The notes under the pieces are model-generated. The model was given only the letters and a program-made list of their open reading frames with translations. It was not told the DNA's origin and made no database searches. From the NCBI GenBank assembly GCA_937876095.1, contig CALFIE010000099.1:1-47713 (forward strand): a DNA stretch of 47,713 nt, given 5' to 3'. Below, piece by piece: positions 17,409-24,787 of the stretch (position 1 is its first letter; the number at the start of each line of letters is the position of its first letter). The position numbers and the translations under genes were made by a program. This stretch comes from an uncultured Flavobacteriales bacterium. Its GTDB lineage: Bacteria > Bacteroidota > Bacteroidia > Flavobacteriales > Weeksellaceae.

Positions 17409-18779
17409 TTGGAAGAATTTTTTGACAATGAACTCGTAAAAAAGTTCGAAGAAATGATAGAAAATAATGATGAATTGTACTTCGAAACCGAAGAGTACGA
17501 GGAAATCATCATTCATTATTTAGAATTAGGCGACATTACCTATGCAGAATTGGCGGTCAATTTTGCTATGAAAATACACCCGAATTCCAACGAAATAAAA
17601 ATTAAAAAATTAGAAGTCTTGTTGGAGCTTGAAAATTACATTCAGGCTAAAAATCTGATCTACGAATTGCAAGAATCATGTACCACAAACACCGATTTTT
17701 TGGTGTGTTGTGCAAAATATTACTCTAATCTGGGGAACTCCAAAAAAGCTATCGAATTGTGCGAAAGTGCATTGGAACTAGAAGAGGAAGAAAATTTCTT
17801 ACACAATTTCATTGCAGATGAATACACGAATCTAGAAGACCCTTTCAATGCGCTGAAACACTACAAGTTAGCACTGAATTTCGATTTTCAAGATGATTAT
17901 GCTTTGGAAAACGTGATGCTCTGCTACAACAAACTGAAAAAAAGTGATGAAGCTATTGACTTTCTGAACACTTACCTAGATAAATTCCCTTTTTCAGAAA
18001 CAGCTTGGTATGAGTACGGACAGTTTTATTTTGCTAAAAAAAATTATGAGGAAGCAATTCGCGGATTTGATTATCTTTTAGCAATCAACTCGCAATCAGT
18101 TGGTGTCTATGCAAATAAAGCTTCTTGCTACGAAGCAATGCAACAATGGCATAAAGCGATTGCTGTGTACGAAGAAATGCTGGAATTAGAGTATACCAAA
18201 GCATTTACATACTACAAAATAGGTCTCTGCTACAAAGTAAATAAGCAATTGATTCCTGCCCTCAATTTTTTCCAAAAATCGTTGAGAGAAGATCCTCAGT
18301 TTTATCTTTCTATGATGGAACAAAGTCATATTTACGAAGAAATGGGTAGTATGAAAGAAGCTTTGCATTTCGCTATAGAAGCGGTTTCTCTGAATGAGAA
18401 TAATTTAGATTATCTCAAAAGATTGGCATTTCTGTACATAGATTCTGGTAAGTTCGAAGAAAGTTTGCAAAGTTTAAAAAAACTCATAGATTACGAACCC
18501 AATAGATTTTATAATTGGTACGCCTATTCAGAAGTTCTGATGTTGATTGGTGAATACAGCGACTCCATCGAAATTTTGAATCGTGCCGTGAAATCTCATC
18601 ACAGAGCAGAATTGTATTATCAGTTAAGTAATTGCTATTTGCATTTGCAAAATACTAAAGAAGGGAGAAAAATGCTGGAAAAAGCTTTGGAATTAGACCC
18701 TAATTTATTAGAAGATATGCAACAGAAATATCCTTTCATAAAAGATGAAGCCAAAAAAGTGAAGGCTAAAAAGAAGTAA
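17409..18779 (+). CDS. Tetratricopeptide-repeat protein
   Basis: 456 residues, almost entirely TPR units from about residue 35 to 440 (for example GNSKKAIELCESALELEEEE and AWYEYGQFYFAKKNYEEAI), roughly ten repeats, ending in a Lys-rich tail (KKVKAKKK). It has no signal peptide or membrane helix, so it is cytoplasmic; TPR arrays scaffold protein complexes. The start is a TTG giving MEEFFDNELV. The next Met (17454) would trim a conserved-looking acidic N-terminus, and a near-consensus -7 (GATATTTG, 17380-17387) lies just upstream. Partner unknown. Confidence 0.85.
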   Translation: MEEFFDNELVKKFEEMIENNDELYFETEEYEEIIIHYLELGDITYAELAVNFAMKIHPNSNEIKIKKLEVLLELENYIQAKNLIYELQESCTTNTDFLVCCAKYYSNLGNSKKAIELCESALELEEEENFLHNFIADEYTNLEDPFNALKHYKLALNFDFQDDYALENVMLCYNKLKKSDEAIDFLNTYLDKFPFSETAWYEYGQFYFAKKNYEEAIRGFDYLLAINSQSVGVYANKASCYEAMQQWHKAIAVYEEMLELEYTKAFTYYKIGLCYKVNKQLIPALNFFQKSLREDPQFYLSMMEQSHIYEEMGSMKEALHFAIEAVSLNENNLDYLKRLAFLYIDSGKFEESLQSLKKLIDYEPNRFYNWYAYSEVLMLIGEYSDSIEILNRAVKSHHRAELYYQLSNCYLHLQNTKEGRKMLEKALELDPNLLEDMQQKYPFIKDEAKKVKAKKK

Positions 18780-18814
18780 GTTAACACAAAAGAAATAATC
18801 GAAATAATCAAAAG

Positions 18815-19708
18815 TTAATTTCGTTTTTCGACCATTTTTGGTGATTTTCGCAGAAAAAGCAGTCCCAAAAATATAATTACACCACCGAAACTCTGCATCA
18901 AGGTGATTTTTTCGCCGTCTAAAAGTCCCCAAAAAACCGCAACTATAGGCATAAGCAATGTAACAGTAGAAGCAAAAATTGCAGAAGAAACGTGCAGAAG
19001 TCTGTAATTCAGCATCATTGCAAAACCTGTCCCAAAACCTGCAAGCATAGAAACGAAGCCCAAACCAACCAATTGGTCGTGAGAAAATTGAAAATCTCTG
19101 AAAAATCCCGAAAATAGTAATGTAATTAAAGATGGAAAAAATAATGCAAAACCAAAGACATAAGCAGACAGTAATTTTGGTTGAAGATTTGCGAGTTTTT
19201 TCTTTACCATTAATGAATTAATGGCATACAAAAGTGTTGCCAACAAGAGGAGCAAAATTGGGATTAATTTCAAATCGCCACTTTCTCCTTTTCCCAAAGT
19301 AAGAATACAAACGCCAACGAAACTGATGATAATCCCAATAATTTGGTTTTTGGTAGTGTCTTTTTTCCAAAATAGTAAGGTGAGCACAATAATAAATATA
19401 GGAACCATAGAATTAATGATTCCTGCAATGCTACTGCTAATCTTGGTTTCAGCCATCGGAAAAAGAAACATCGGAATGAAATTCCCGGTAATTCCCGACA
19501 AAAAAATCCAAATAAAGTGTTTTTTTGGAATTTTTCTAATGTTCAAAATTGCATATGGCAATAGCATAAGTGATGCGATGAAAACTCTAAGCGCACCGAC
19601 TTCTATTGGATGATAATAGAGTAAAGATTTTTTAATTAAAATAAAAGAGGAACCCCAAATTAAGGTCAATACAAGGAGTAATACCCATTTTTCTTTTTCA
19701 GGATTCAT
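18815..19708 (-). CDS. EamA/DMT-superfamily transporter
   Basis: 297 residues with about ten membrane helices in two EamA halves, starting VLLLVLTLIWGSSFILIKKS, the usual entry motif. The second half contains SAIFASTVTLLMPIVAVFWG and GVIIFLGLLFLRKSP. Members export metabolites or amino acids; the substrate is unknown. Its start overlaps the end of aat by 11 bases, so the two genes are probably translationally coupled. Confidence 0.9.
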   Translation of the reverse strand: MNPEKEKWVLLLVLTLIWGSSFILIKKSLLYYHPIEVGALRVFIASLMLLPYAILNIRKIPKKHFIWIFLSGITGNFIPMFLFPMAETKISSSIAGIINSMVPIFIIVLTLLFWKKDTTKNQIIGIIISFVGVCILTLGKGESGDLKLIPILLLLLATLLYAINSLMVKKKLANLQPKLLSAYVFGFALFFPSLITLLFSGFFRDFQFSHDQLVGLGFVSMLAGFGTGFAMMLNYRLLHVSSAIFASTVTLLMPIVAVFWGLLDGEKITLMQSFGGVIIFLGLLFLRKSPKMVEKRN

Positions 19709-20351
19709 CGCGGTTTTTATATAAAATTTCTAAATAGTCTTTTTTAGGAATCATTCTGGCTCCTAAAGATTCCAAATGCTCGGTATGTACCTGACAATCT
19801 ATCAAAGAAAAGCGATTTATATATTTCTGAACAAAATAGATAAAGCCTGCTTTAGAAGCATTACTGACATTGGAAAACATACTTTCTCCACAAAAAACAT
19901 CTCCAACCAAAACGCCGTACAAACCACCAACCAATTCTTGGTCTTGCCAAATTTCAATACTTTTGGCTTTTCCTGCCCTTTGCAAAACAGAAAACGAATC
20001 AACCAACTCAGGAGAAATCCAAGTACCATTTTGATCTCTTCGATTGATGGCTGCGCAAGATTCCATTACTTCTCGAAAACAAGTGTCTTCTGAAAACGAA
20101 AATTGATTTCTATCCATAATTTTTTTCATACTTTTAGAAATCCGAAGTTCATTAGGAAACAATACAAATCTTGGGTTTGGACACCACCAAAGAATTTCTT
20201 CGCCAGGATTATACCACGGGAAAATTCCCAATTTGTAAGCCAACCACAATCTATTTGGTTGTAAATCCCCACCAATTGCTATAATGTCATTTTCTGGATC
20301 ATAGCAACTTGGATCTGGAAATGAAATGATTTTGGGGTCTAATTCAAACAT
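19698..20351 (-). CDS. aat: Leucyl/phenylalanyl-tRNA-protein transferase
   Basis: 217 residues, the normal length. Signature segments are GIFPWYNPGEEILWWCPNPR and GLYGVLVGDVFCGESMFS, plus the N-terminal FPDPSCYDPENDIIAIGGDL. The enzyme adds Leu or Phe from tRNA to proteins with N-terminal Arg/Lys, marking them for ClpS/ClpAP. A near-consensus -7 (TAATTTTTG on the minus strand) lies four bases before the ATG, suggesting a leaderless transcript that also reads the transporter. Confidence 0.95.
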   Translation of the reverse strand: MFELDPKIISFPDPSCYDPENDIIAIGGDLQPNRLWLAYKLGIFPWYNPGEEILWWCPNPRFVLFPNELRISKSMKKIMDRNQFSFSEDTCFREVMESCAAINRRDQNGTWISPELVDSFSVLQRAGKAKSIEIWQDQELVGGLYGVLVGDVFCGESMFSNVSNASKAGFIYFVQKYINRFSLIDCQVHTEHLESLGARMIPKKDYLEILYKNRDES

Positions 20352-20363
20352 ATCACAAAAATT

Positions 20364-20391
20364 AAATCCTACTCACAACAAAGTAGGATTT
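20364..20391 (-). terminator. Terminator between DUF3127 and aat
   Basis: AAATCCTACT (20364-20373) pairs with AGTAGGATTT (20382-20391) around an 8-nt loop. On the minus strand it is followed by AATTTTTG. It would separate DUF3127 from aat, and its tail overlaps the probable aat promoter. Confidence 0.65.
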
Positions 20392-20413
20392 ATGATGGAT
20401 GAAATATGATCTA

Positions 20414-20800
20414 TTAAAACGGCAAATCATCGTCTTCGCTGTCAAAAACGTTGGATTTAGATGTTTCAGGTTCTTGAGCCGGAACAGAATTTTTCGCTTG
20501 TACTGGCTCATTGAAGTCGTTACTTGCTTCAGTTTTTTCAATTCTCCAACCTGTGATTGAGTTGAAGTATTTAACTTCACCTTGCGGCGAAGTCCATTCT
20601 CTCCCTCTAATATTGATGCTAACCTTTACTCTGTCACCAACTTTGTAGCTATTCAGTAAATCTGCCTTCTCAGACAAAAACTCTAAATTAATTGGTTGTG
20701 GGTATTGTTCTTCGGTATTTAGAACCATTTCTCTCTTTTGGAAACCACTAGGGAAAGTAAGTAGTTCAGAGATTCTTTTAATTGTGCCTTGTAATTCCAT
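20414..20800 (-). CDS. DUF3127 protein with SSB-like acidic C-terminal tip
   Basis: 128 residues. The first ~90 match the DUF3127 family: MELQGTIKRISELLTFPSGF, then VGDRVKVSINIRGREWTSP and YFNSITGWRIEK. This is probably a single OB-like beta barrel. The remaining tail is Glu/Ser/Pro-rich and ends DSEDDDLPF. That closely resembles the acidic DDDIPF tip of bacterial single-stranded DNA-binding protein, through which SSB recruits repair proteins. A nucleic-acid-related role is inferred from that likeness; the family has no established function. Confidence 0.85.
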   Translation of the reverse strand: MELQGTIKRISELLTFPSGFQKREMVLNTEEQYPQPINLEFLSEKADLLNSYKVGDRVKVSINIRGREWTSPQGEVKYFNSITGWRIEKTEASNDFNEPVQAKNSVPAQEPETSKSNVFDSEDDDLPF

Positions 20801-21076
20801 TTGATTTCTTTGAATGGGTAAATTTAAGAATTTTCAAATTAAAATAATAATTAATATAAAATTAAGAATAAAATTATTTAAAAAAAATAGCAAATAAGTT
20901 ATTGATATTTAATGAATTATAAAAAAAATAAAGAGTTTTTGTATAGTTTTTGTATAGTTAATTTTAAATCAAATTAATTCAACTATAACGTTTTCATGGT
21001 CTAAAAAACAATATAAATTTTATGAAATTAGATATAAAAGTAGATTACAAGAAAGTATAAATTAATGAAGTAATAA
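20801..21076. other. AT-rich noncoding stretch
   Basis: No gene is visible on either strand. It is very AT-rich and holds an exact tandem copy of an 11-mer, TTTTTGTATAG (20936-20946 and 20947-20957). It presumably includes the DUF3127 promoter at its left end. The change in codon usage between the two halves of the window falls here or in the adjoining tRNA. Confidence 0.6.
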
Positions 21077-21114
21077 AACAATAAAACCACTTCTATTGAA
21101 GTGGTTTTATTGTT
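21077..21114. terminator. Strong hairpin terminator directly after tRNA-Val
   Basis: A 17-bp stem (21077-21093 with 21098-21114) contains ACCACTTC/GAAGTGGT around a TATT loop. On the minus strand it begins two bases after the tRNA and is followed by a T-rich stretch. It probably ends the tRNA transcript. Confidence 0.75.
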
Positions 21115-21115
21115 G

Positions 21116-21190
21116 TGGGCGATGAGGGGTTCGAACCCCCGACCCCCTCGGTGTAAACGAGGTGCTCTGAACCAGCTGAGCTAATCGCCC
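21116..21190 (-). tRNA. tRNA-Val (anticodon TAC)
   Basis: Read on the minus strand, the acceptor GGGCGAT pairs with ATCGCCC. The D-arm GCTC...GAGC is intact. The anticodon stem CCTCG/CGAGG encloses TTTACAC, whose anticodon is TAC (21153-21155). The T-loop is TTCGAAC. The discriminator is A and the CCA end is not encoded. It has its own promoter and terminator and is transcribed alone. Confidence 0.97.
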
Positions 21191-21223
21191 TAATACATAC
21201 GTTACATTGCTGTAATGCGAATG

Positions 21224-21253
21224 CAAATATAAGTCGGATTTTTATTTTTGCAA
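21224..21253 (-). promoter_or_regulatory. Promoter of tRNA-Val
   Basis: The minus strand reads TTG (21251-21253), 19 bases, then TATATTTG (21224-21231). This is a full match to the Bacteroidetes TTG-N17-23-TAnnTTTG promoter, about 33 bases before the tRNA. Confidence 0.75.
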
Positions 21254-21314
21254 ATAAATTATACTAAAAAAGCATAAATATTTTTTAATATTCTAATAAT
21301 CAGCCGTCTTGGTC

Positions 21315-22529
21315 TTATATTACTTCGGCTACAACAAAAGTACTCCCGCCAATATAGATAAAATCATTTGCCGTACTATGACTAATGGCTGCTTTTTTTG
21401 CCAATTTTACAGAAGTATATGTTTTACCTTTCAGACCATAGGTTGCCGCAGTTGATTGTAATAAAGAGGCGTCTAAACCGCGTTCTATAGCTGGTTTACA
21501 AAAATAATAGGTTGCATCAGTAGGAAATAAAGGTAATATACTACCTAAGTCCTTATCATTTACCACGCCTAAAACTATATGCAAATTATCAAATTGCTCC
21601 TGTTTTATTTGTTGTATAACGAGTGCTAACCCTTGACTGTTATGTGCAGTGTCGCAAACTACTTTGGGTTTTTCTTGTATTATTTGCCAACGACCTTTTA
21701 AACCTGTAAGACTTACAACATTGGCAATTCCTTTTTTAATGTGGGTTTCTGTAAGGTTAAAATGCTTTTCTAACACGCGACAAGTAGCAACTACAGTTTG
21801 TTTGTTTTGATTTTGATAGTTTCCTTTTAATTCTGAAGGATAATCTACGTGTTCATTATCTTGTGCAAAGATAAGTGTTGCATTTTCTTGCATTGCTATA
21901 GCCTCAAAAACAGCCTTAGTTTCTTTTGTATATTCTCCTATAATTACCGGAACGTTTGGTTTAATAATACCTGCTTTTTCTCCAGCTATCGCTTCTAAGG
22001 TAGAGCCCAAAAACTGCATGTGATCAAATCCAATAGTGGTGATAACTGAAACTAAAGGTGTTATTATATTAGTAGAATCTAACCGACCACCCATGCCTAC
22101 TTCAATAATGGCAACATCTACTTTTTGATCTGCAAAGTACTGAAAGGCTAGTCCAACAGTCATTTCAAAAAAACTTAGATTGTTTTCCGCAAAAAAGTCT
22201 TTGTTATTAGCCACAAAATTAACAACATATTTTTGACTAATAGGTTTGCCATTTAGGGTAATTCGTTCTCTAAAATCTTTTAAATGAGGTGAAGTGTATA
22301 ATCCAACTTTATACCCTGCTTCCATTAAAATTGCAGCTAGCATGCTTGAAGTGGAGCCTTTTCCATTGGTTCCGCCTACATGAATGGTCTTGAATTTTGT
22401 ATGAGGATTGCCCAAATGATTTGTAAGTGCCAATGTATTTGTCAAATCTTTTTTATAAGCTGCACCACCTACTTTTTGAAACATAGGTAATTGATTATAA
22501 AGCCATTCAAGTGTTTCTTTGTATGTCAT
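21315..22529 (-). CDS. folC: Bifunctional folylpolyglutamate / dihydrofolate synthase
   Basis: 404 residues, normal for FolC. The ATP-binding P-loop is GGTNGKGSTSS. Further Mur-ligase-family signatures are EVGMGGRLDSTNI, GFDHMQFLGSTLEAIAGEKAGI and the C-terminal CDTAHNSQGL. It joins glutamate to dihydropteroate and lengthens the folate polyglutamate tail. In flavobacteria folC often lies near exbB/exbD/tonB; here exbB is divergent from it. This is the first gene of the TTA-rich right half. Confidence 0.95.
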   Translation of the reverse strand: MTYKETLEWLYNQLPMFQKVGGAAYKKDLTNTLALTNHLGNPHTKFKTIHVGGTNGKGSTSSMLAAILMEAGYKVGLYTSPHLKDFRERITLNGKPISQKYVVNFVANNKDFFAENNLSFFEMTVGLAFQYFADQKVDVAIIEVGMGGRLDSTNIITPLVSVITTIGFDHMQFLGSTLEAIAGEKAGIIKPNVPVIIGEYTKETKAVFEAIAMQENATLIFAQDNEHVDYPSELKGNYQNQNKQTVVATCRVLEKHFNLTETHIKKGIANVVSLTGLKGRWQIIQEKPKVVCDTAHNSQGLALVIQQIKQEQFDNLHIVLGVVNDKDLGSILPLFPTDATYYFCKPAIERGLDASLLQSTAATYGLKGKTYTSVKLAKKAAISHSTANDFIYIGGSTFVVAEVI

Positions 22530-22655
22530 AAATACATTGTTTTTAAAATTTATTTAGGTGCTAAATACTATTTTAATAAAATTTTAGTTTTAGTATTTAT
22601 AGAAAAATGTATCTTTATTGCAAATTTGAATATAAATATTAACTTATTTTATGTT

Positions 22656-23366
22656 ATGGTTGGATTTTTTTTACAAGCCACAGTTGATACGCTAGCACAA
22701 GTTACAAATCAAGCAGCCGAAGGGGCAACAAAAATAAATGCAGAAATATCTGTTTTAGAATTTATTTTTAAAGGTGGTTTTTTTCTTATTCCTATCGCTT
22801 TGTTGTTTGCCTATACGATTTATGTAATTGTTGAGCGCACATTATACATCAAAAGAACTACTAAAACAGATCATTTTTTAATCAAGGAAGTGCGCACCCA
22901 TTTGAATAATGGAAATTTAGAATTAGCCATTGGTGCGGCTGAAAGAGAGAATAACGCAAACGCAAGAGTAGTGAGAGAAGGTATTATGACTATTGGGCGT
23001 CCTATTGCGGAGATAGAATCTAATATGGAGCGTCAGGCGCAAATTGAATTAGGTGAAATGGAAAAAAAATTAGGTCATTTAGGATTGATTGCAGGTATGG
23101 CTCCTACACTTGGTTTCGTGGGTACAATTAGCGGCGTAATTAAAATTTTCTATAGTATATCGATTACCGAAAATATAAGTATTGGTAATATTTCTGGCGG
23201 TTTATATGAAAAAATGATTTCTTCAGGAGCAGGTCTTATTGTTGGACTTTTTGCTTATGCGGGATACCATTTATTAAATGGAAAAATTGATCATTTTATG
23301 TTAAATGTTCAAAAACAAGTATTAGAATTTGTAAACATTATTCAAAGACCTAACCATGGCAATTAA
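22656..23366 (+). CDS. exbB: ExbB/TolQ-type proton channel
   Basis: 236 residues from ATG 22656. The same frame is open back to 22491, but that extension is AT-rich, overlaps the start of folC and is unlike ExbB, so it was dropped. Three membrane helices are visible: FIFKGGFFLIPIALLFAYTI, then GLIAGMAPTLGFVGTISGV and AGLIVGLFAYAGYHLL. ExbB with ExbD uses the proton gradient to energise TonB-dependent transport across the outer membrane. exbD overlaps its end by 11 bases, so the pair is co-translated. Confidence 0.92.
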   Translation: MVGFFLQATVDTLAQVTNQAAEGATKINAEISVLEFIFKGGFFLIPIALLFAYTIYVIVERTLYIKRTTKTDHFLIKEVRTHLNNGNLELAIGAAERENNANARVVREGIMTIGRPIAEIESNMERQAQIELGEMEKKLGHLGLIAGMAPTLGFVGTISGVIKIFYSISITENISIGNISGGLYEKMISSGAGLIVGLFAYAGYHLLNGKIDHFMLNVQKQVLEFVNIIQRPNHGN

Positions 23367-23751
23367 AAGAAATAAACGTTTTCATGCCGAAGTACATGCT
23401 TCCTCTATGAGCGATATCATGTTCTTTTTGCTATTATTCTTTTTGATTATATCTACATTAGCAAATCCAAATGTAATTAAAATGACGTTGCCAAAATCGA
23501 AAACGAATGAAAAAACAAATAAGCAGCTCGTTAGTATTTCGGTTACAGAAGAAAAATTATACTACATAGATAAACAACAAGTGCCTTTTGAACAATTAGA
23601 AAAAGAGTTGTTGGCTAAAGTCGGGAATGATAAAGAACAAACGGTTGTAGTGCGTATTCCTTTTAATCTTCAAGTGCAAGATTTAGTAGATGTATTGCAA
23701 ATCGGTGTGAAAAACAATATGAAATTTGTGATTGCTACGAATCCTAAATAA
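23356..23751 (+). CDS. exbD: ExbD/TolR biopolymer transport protein
   Basis: 131 residues. A short basic N-terminus precedes one membrane helix (MSDIMFFLLLFFLIISTLA) with the conserved Asp before it (D19). A periplasmic domain ending NMKFVIATNPK follows. It pairs with ExbB in the TonB motor. The gene usually found next, tonB, is absent; a convergent dioxygenase gene ends 38 bases downstream. Confidence 0.92.
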   Translation: MAIKRNKRFHAEVHASSMSDIMFFLLLFFLIISTLANPNVIKMTLPKSKTNEKTNKQLVSISVTEEKLYYIDKQQVPFEQLEKELLAKVGNDKEQTVVVRIPFNLQVQDLVDVLQIGVKNNMKFVIATNPK

Positions 23752-23789
23752 TGTAGTTTTTGTCAATTTGAATTTGCCTCAGATTCTTT

Positions 23790-24674
23790 TTACCCAATCT
23801 TCACCGAAGTCATACTTAAAGATCCTGCAACAAACTTGTCATTAAATAGTTGTAATTCTTCACTTTTGTTTTTTAATCCTAACGTATACAATAAAGGTAA
23901 ATAATGGTCTGGCGTTGGTATCGCTAAATTCCATGCTTGACTGTGATTTTGATAATTTAGTAGTGATTTAAAGTCTTCATTTAATAGGTAATTAGTAAAA
24001 TCTGCATGGGCTTCTTTTGCCCAATCGTATCCGTGATTGTCTTTATTAAAATTTTGCCAATCTATTAATTGTAAATTATGGATGATATTACCACTTCCTA
24101 TAATTAATATGCCTTTATTTCGTAGTACTTGTAATTTTTGAGCCAATTCAAAATGTTGCTCAGCGCTTAAACTATAGTCAATACTCATTTGAATTACGGG
24201 AACAGTTGCGTCAGGATATAAATGTTTAATTACACTCCATGCACCATGGTCTAATCCCCAATCGTGGTTTAATTCCACTGTTGTTGGAAGTACTAACTCT
24301 TTGGTTAATTGTGCCAATTCAGGAGATCCTTTCGCAGGATATTGTACAGCAAATAATTCTTTTGGAAAACCACCAAAATCATGAATCGTTTGTGGTGATT
24401 CCATGGCTGTAACTTTTGTGCCTTTGGTAAACCAGTGTGCAGAAATACATAATATAGCAGTTGGAGTAGGAATGGTTTTGGCTATGTTTCTAAAACCAGC
24501 AACAAATTCATTTTCTTCAATCGCATTCATAGGGCTTCCATGGCCTAAAAACAATACAGGCATTTTTTCTGTATTAGGTAAATGATCTTTGTAAGTGTAT
24601 AATTGGTTTATGTTTTTCATCGCATAAAAAAGAGGTGCAAACCCCATTAATCCTAAAAATTGTTTTCTATTCAT
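23790..24674 (-). CDS. Extradiol dioxygenase, DODA/YgiD (LigB) family
   Basis: 294 residues. The catalytic part starts after about 35 residues (MPVLFLGHGSPMNAIEENEF). Metal ligands expected for YgiD-type enzymes are present: H45 in GHGSPM, H80 in SAHW, H199 in GSGNIIHN and H257 in PTPDHYLP. HDWGLDHGAW is also conserved. The family opens catechol rings such as DOPA. The extra N-terminus MNRKQFLGLMGFAPLFYAM is hydrophobic and could be an export signal or anchor, unlike cytoplasmic E. coli YgiD. The natural substrate here is unknown. Confidence 0.9.
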   Translation of the reverse strand: MNRKQFLGLMGFAPLFYAMKNINQLYTYKDHLPNTEKMPVLFLGHGSPMNAIEENEFVAGFRNIAKTIPTPTAILCISAHWFTKGTKVTAMESPQTIHDFGGFPKELFAVQYPAKGSPELAQLTKELVLPTTVELNHDWGLDHGAWSVIKHLYPDATVPVIQMSIDYSLSAEQHFELAQKLQVLRNKGILIIGSGNIIHNLQLIDWQNFNKDNHGYDWAKEAHADFTNYLLNEDFKSLLNYQNHSQAWNLAIPTPDHYLPLLYTLGLKNKSEELQLFNDKFVAGSLSMTSVKIG

Positions 24675-24699
24675 GAGGAATCAATTAAAGATAATTGAT

Positions 24700-24718
24700 A
24701 TTTGTATATACAAATGTA
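24700..24718 (-). promoter_or_regulatory. 16-bp palindrome overlapping the dioxygenase promoter
   Basis: ATTTGTATATACAAAT (24700-24715) is a perfect inverted repeat in the dioxygenase-pyrD gap. It overlaps a minus-strand TACATTTG (24711-24718), a perfect TAnnTTTG element 37 bases before the dioxygenase ATG. This geometry fits an operator for a dimeric repressor. Confidence 0.5.
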
Positions 24719-24787
24719 TAAAATAAATTTCAATTACGTTTCTTTTATTGTTATTTTTGTAAAGAAGTTACTATCACAATTATATTT

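Noticed and set aside
21077..21114. Hairpin as a small regulatory RNA
   Set aside because: Its place directly after the tRNA is better explained as the tRNA terminator.
21116..21190. tRNA-Val as the attachment site of an integrated island
   Set aside because: No integrase, no repeat of the tRNA 3' end and no mobile genes were seen; the right half is housekeeping.
22491..22655. Upstream extension of exbB
   Set aside because: It overlaps the start of folC, is AT-rich and has no ExbB resemblance; ATG 22656 fits.
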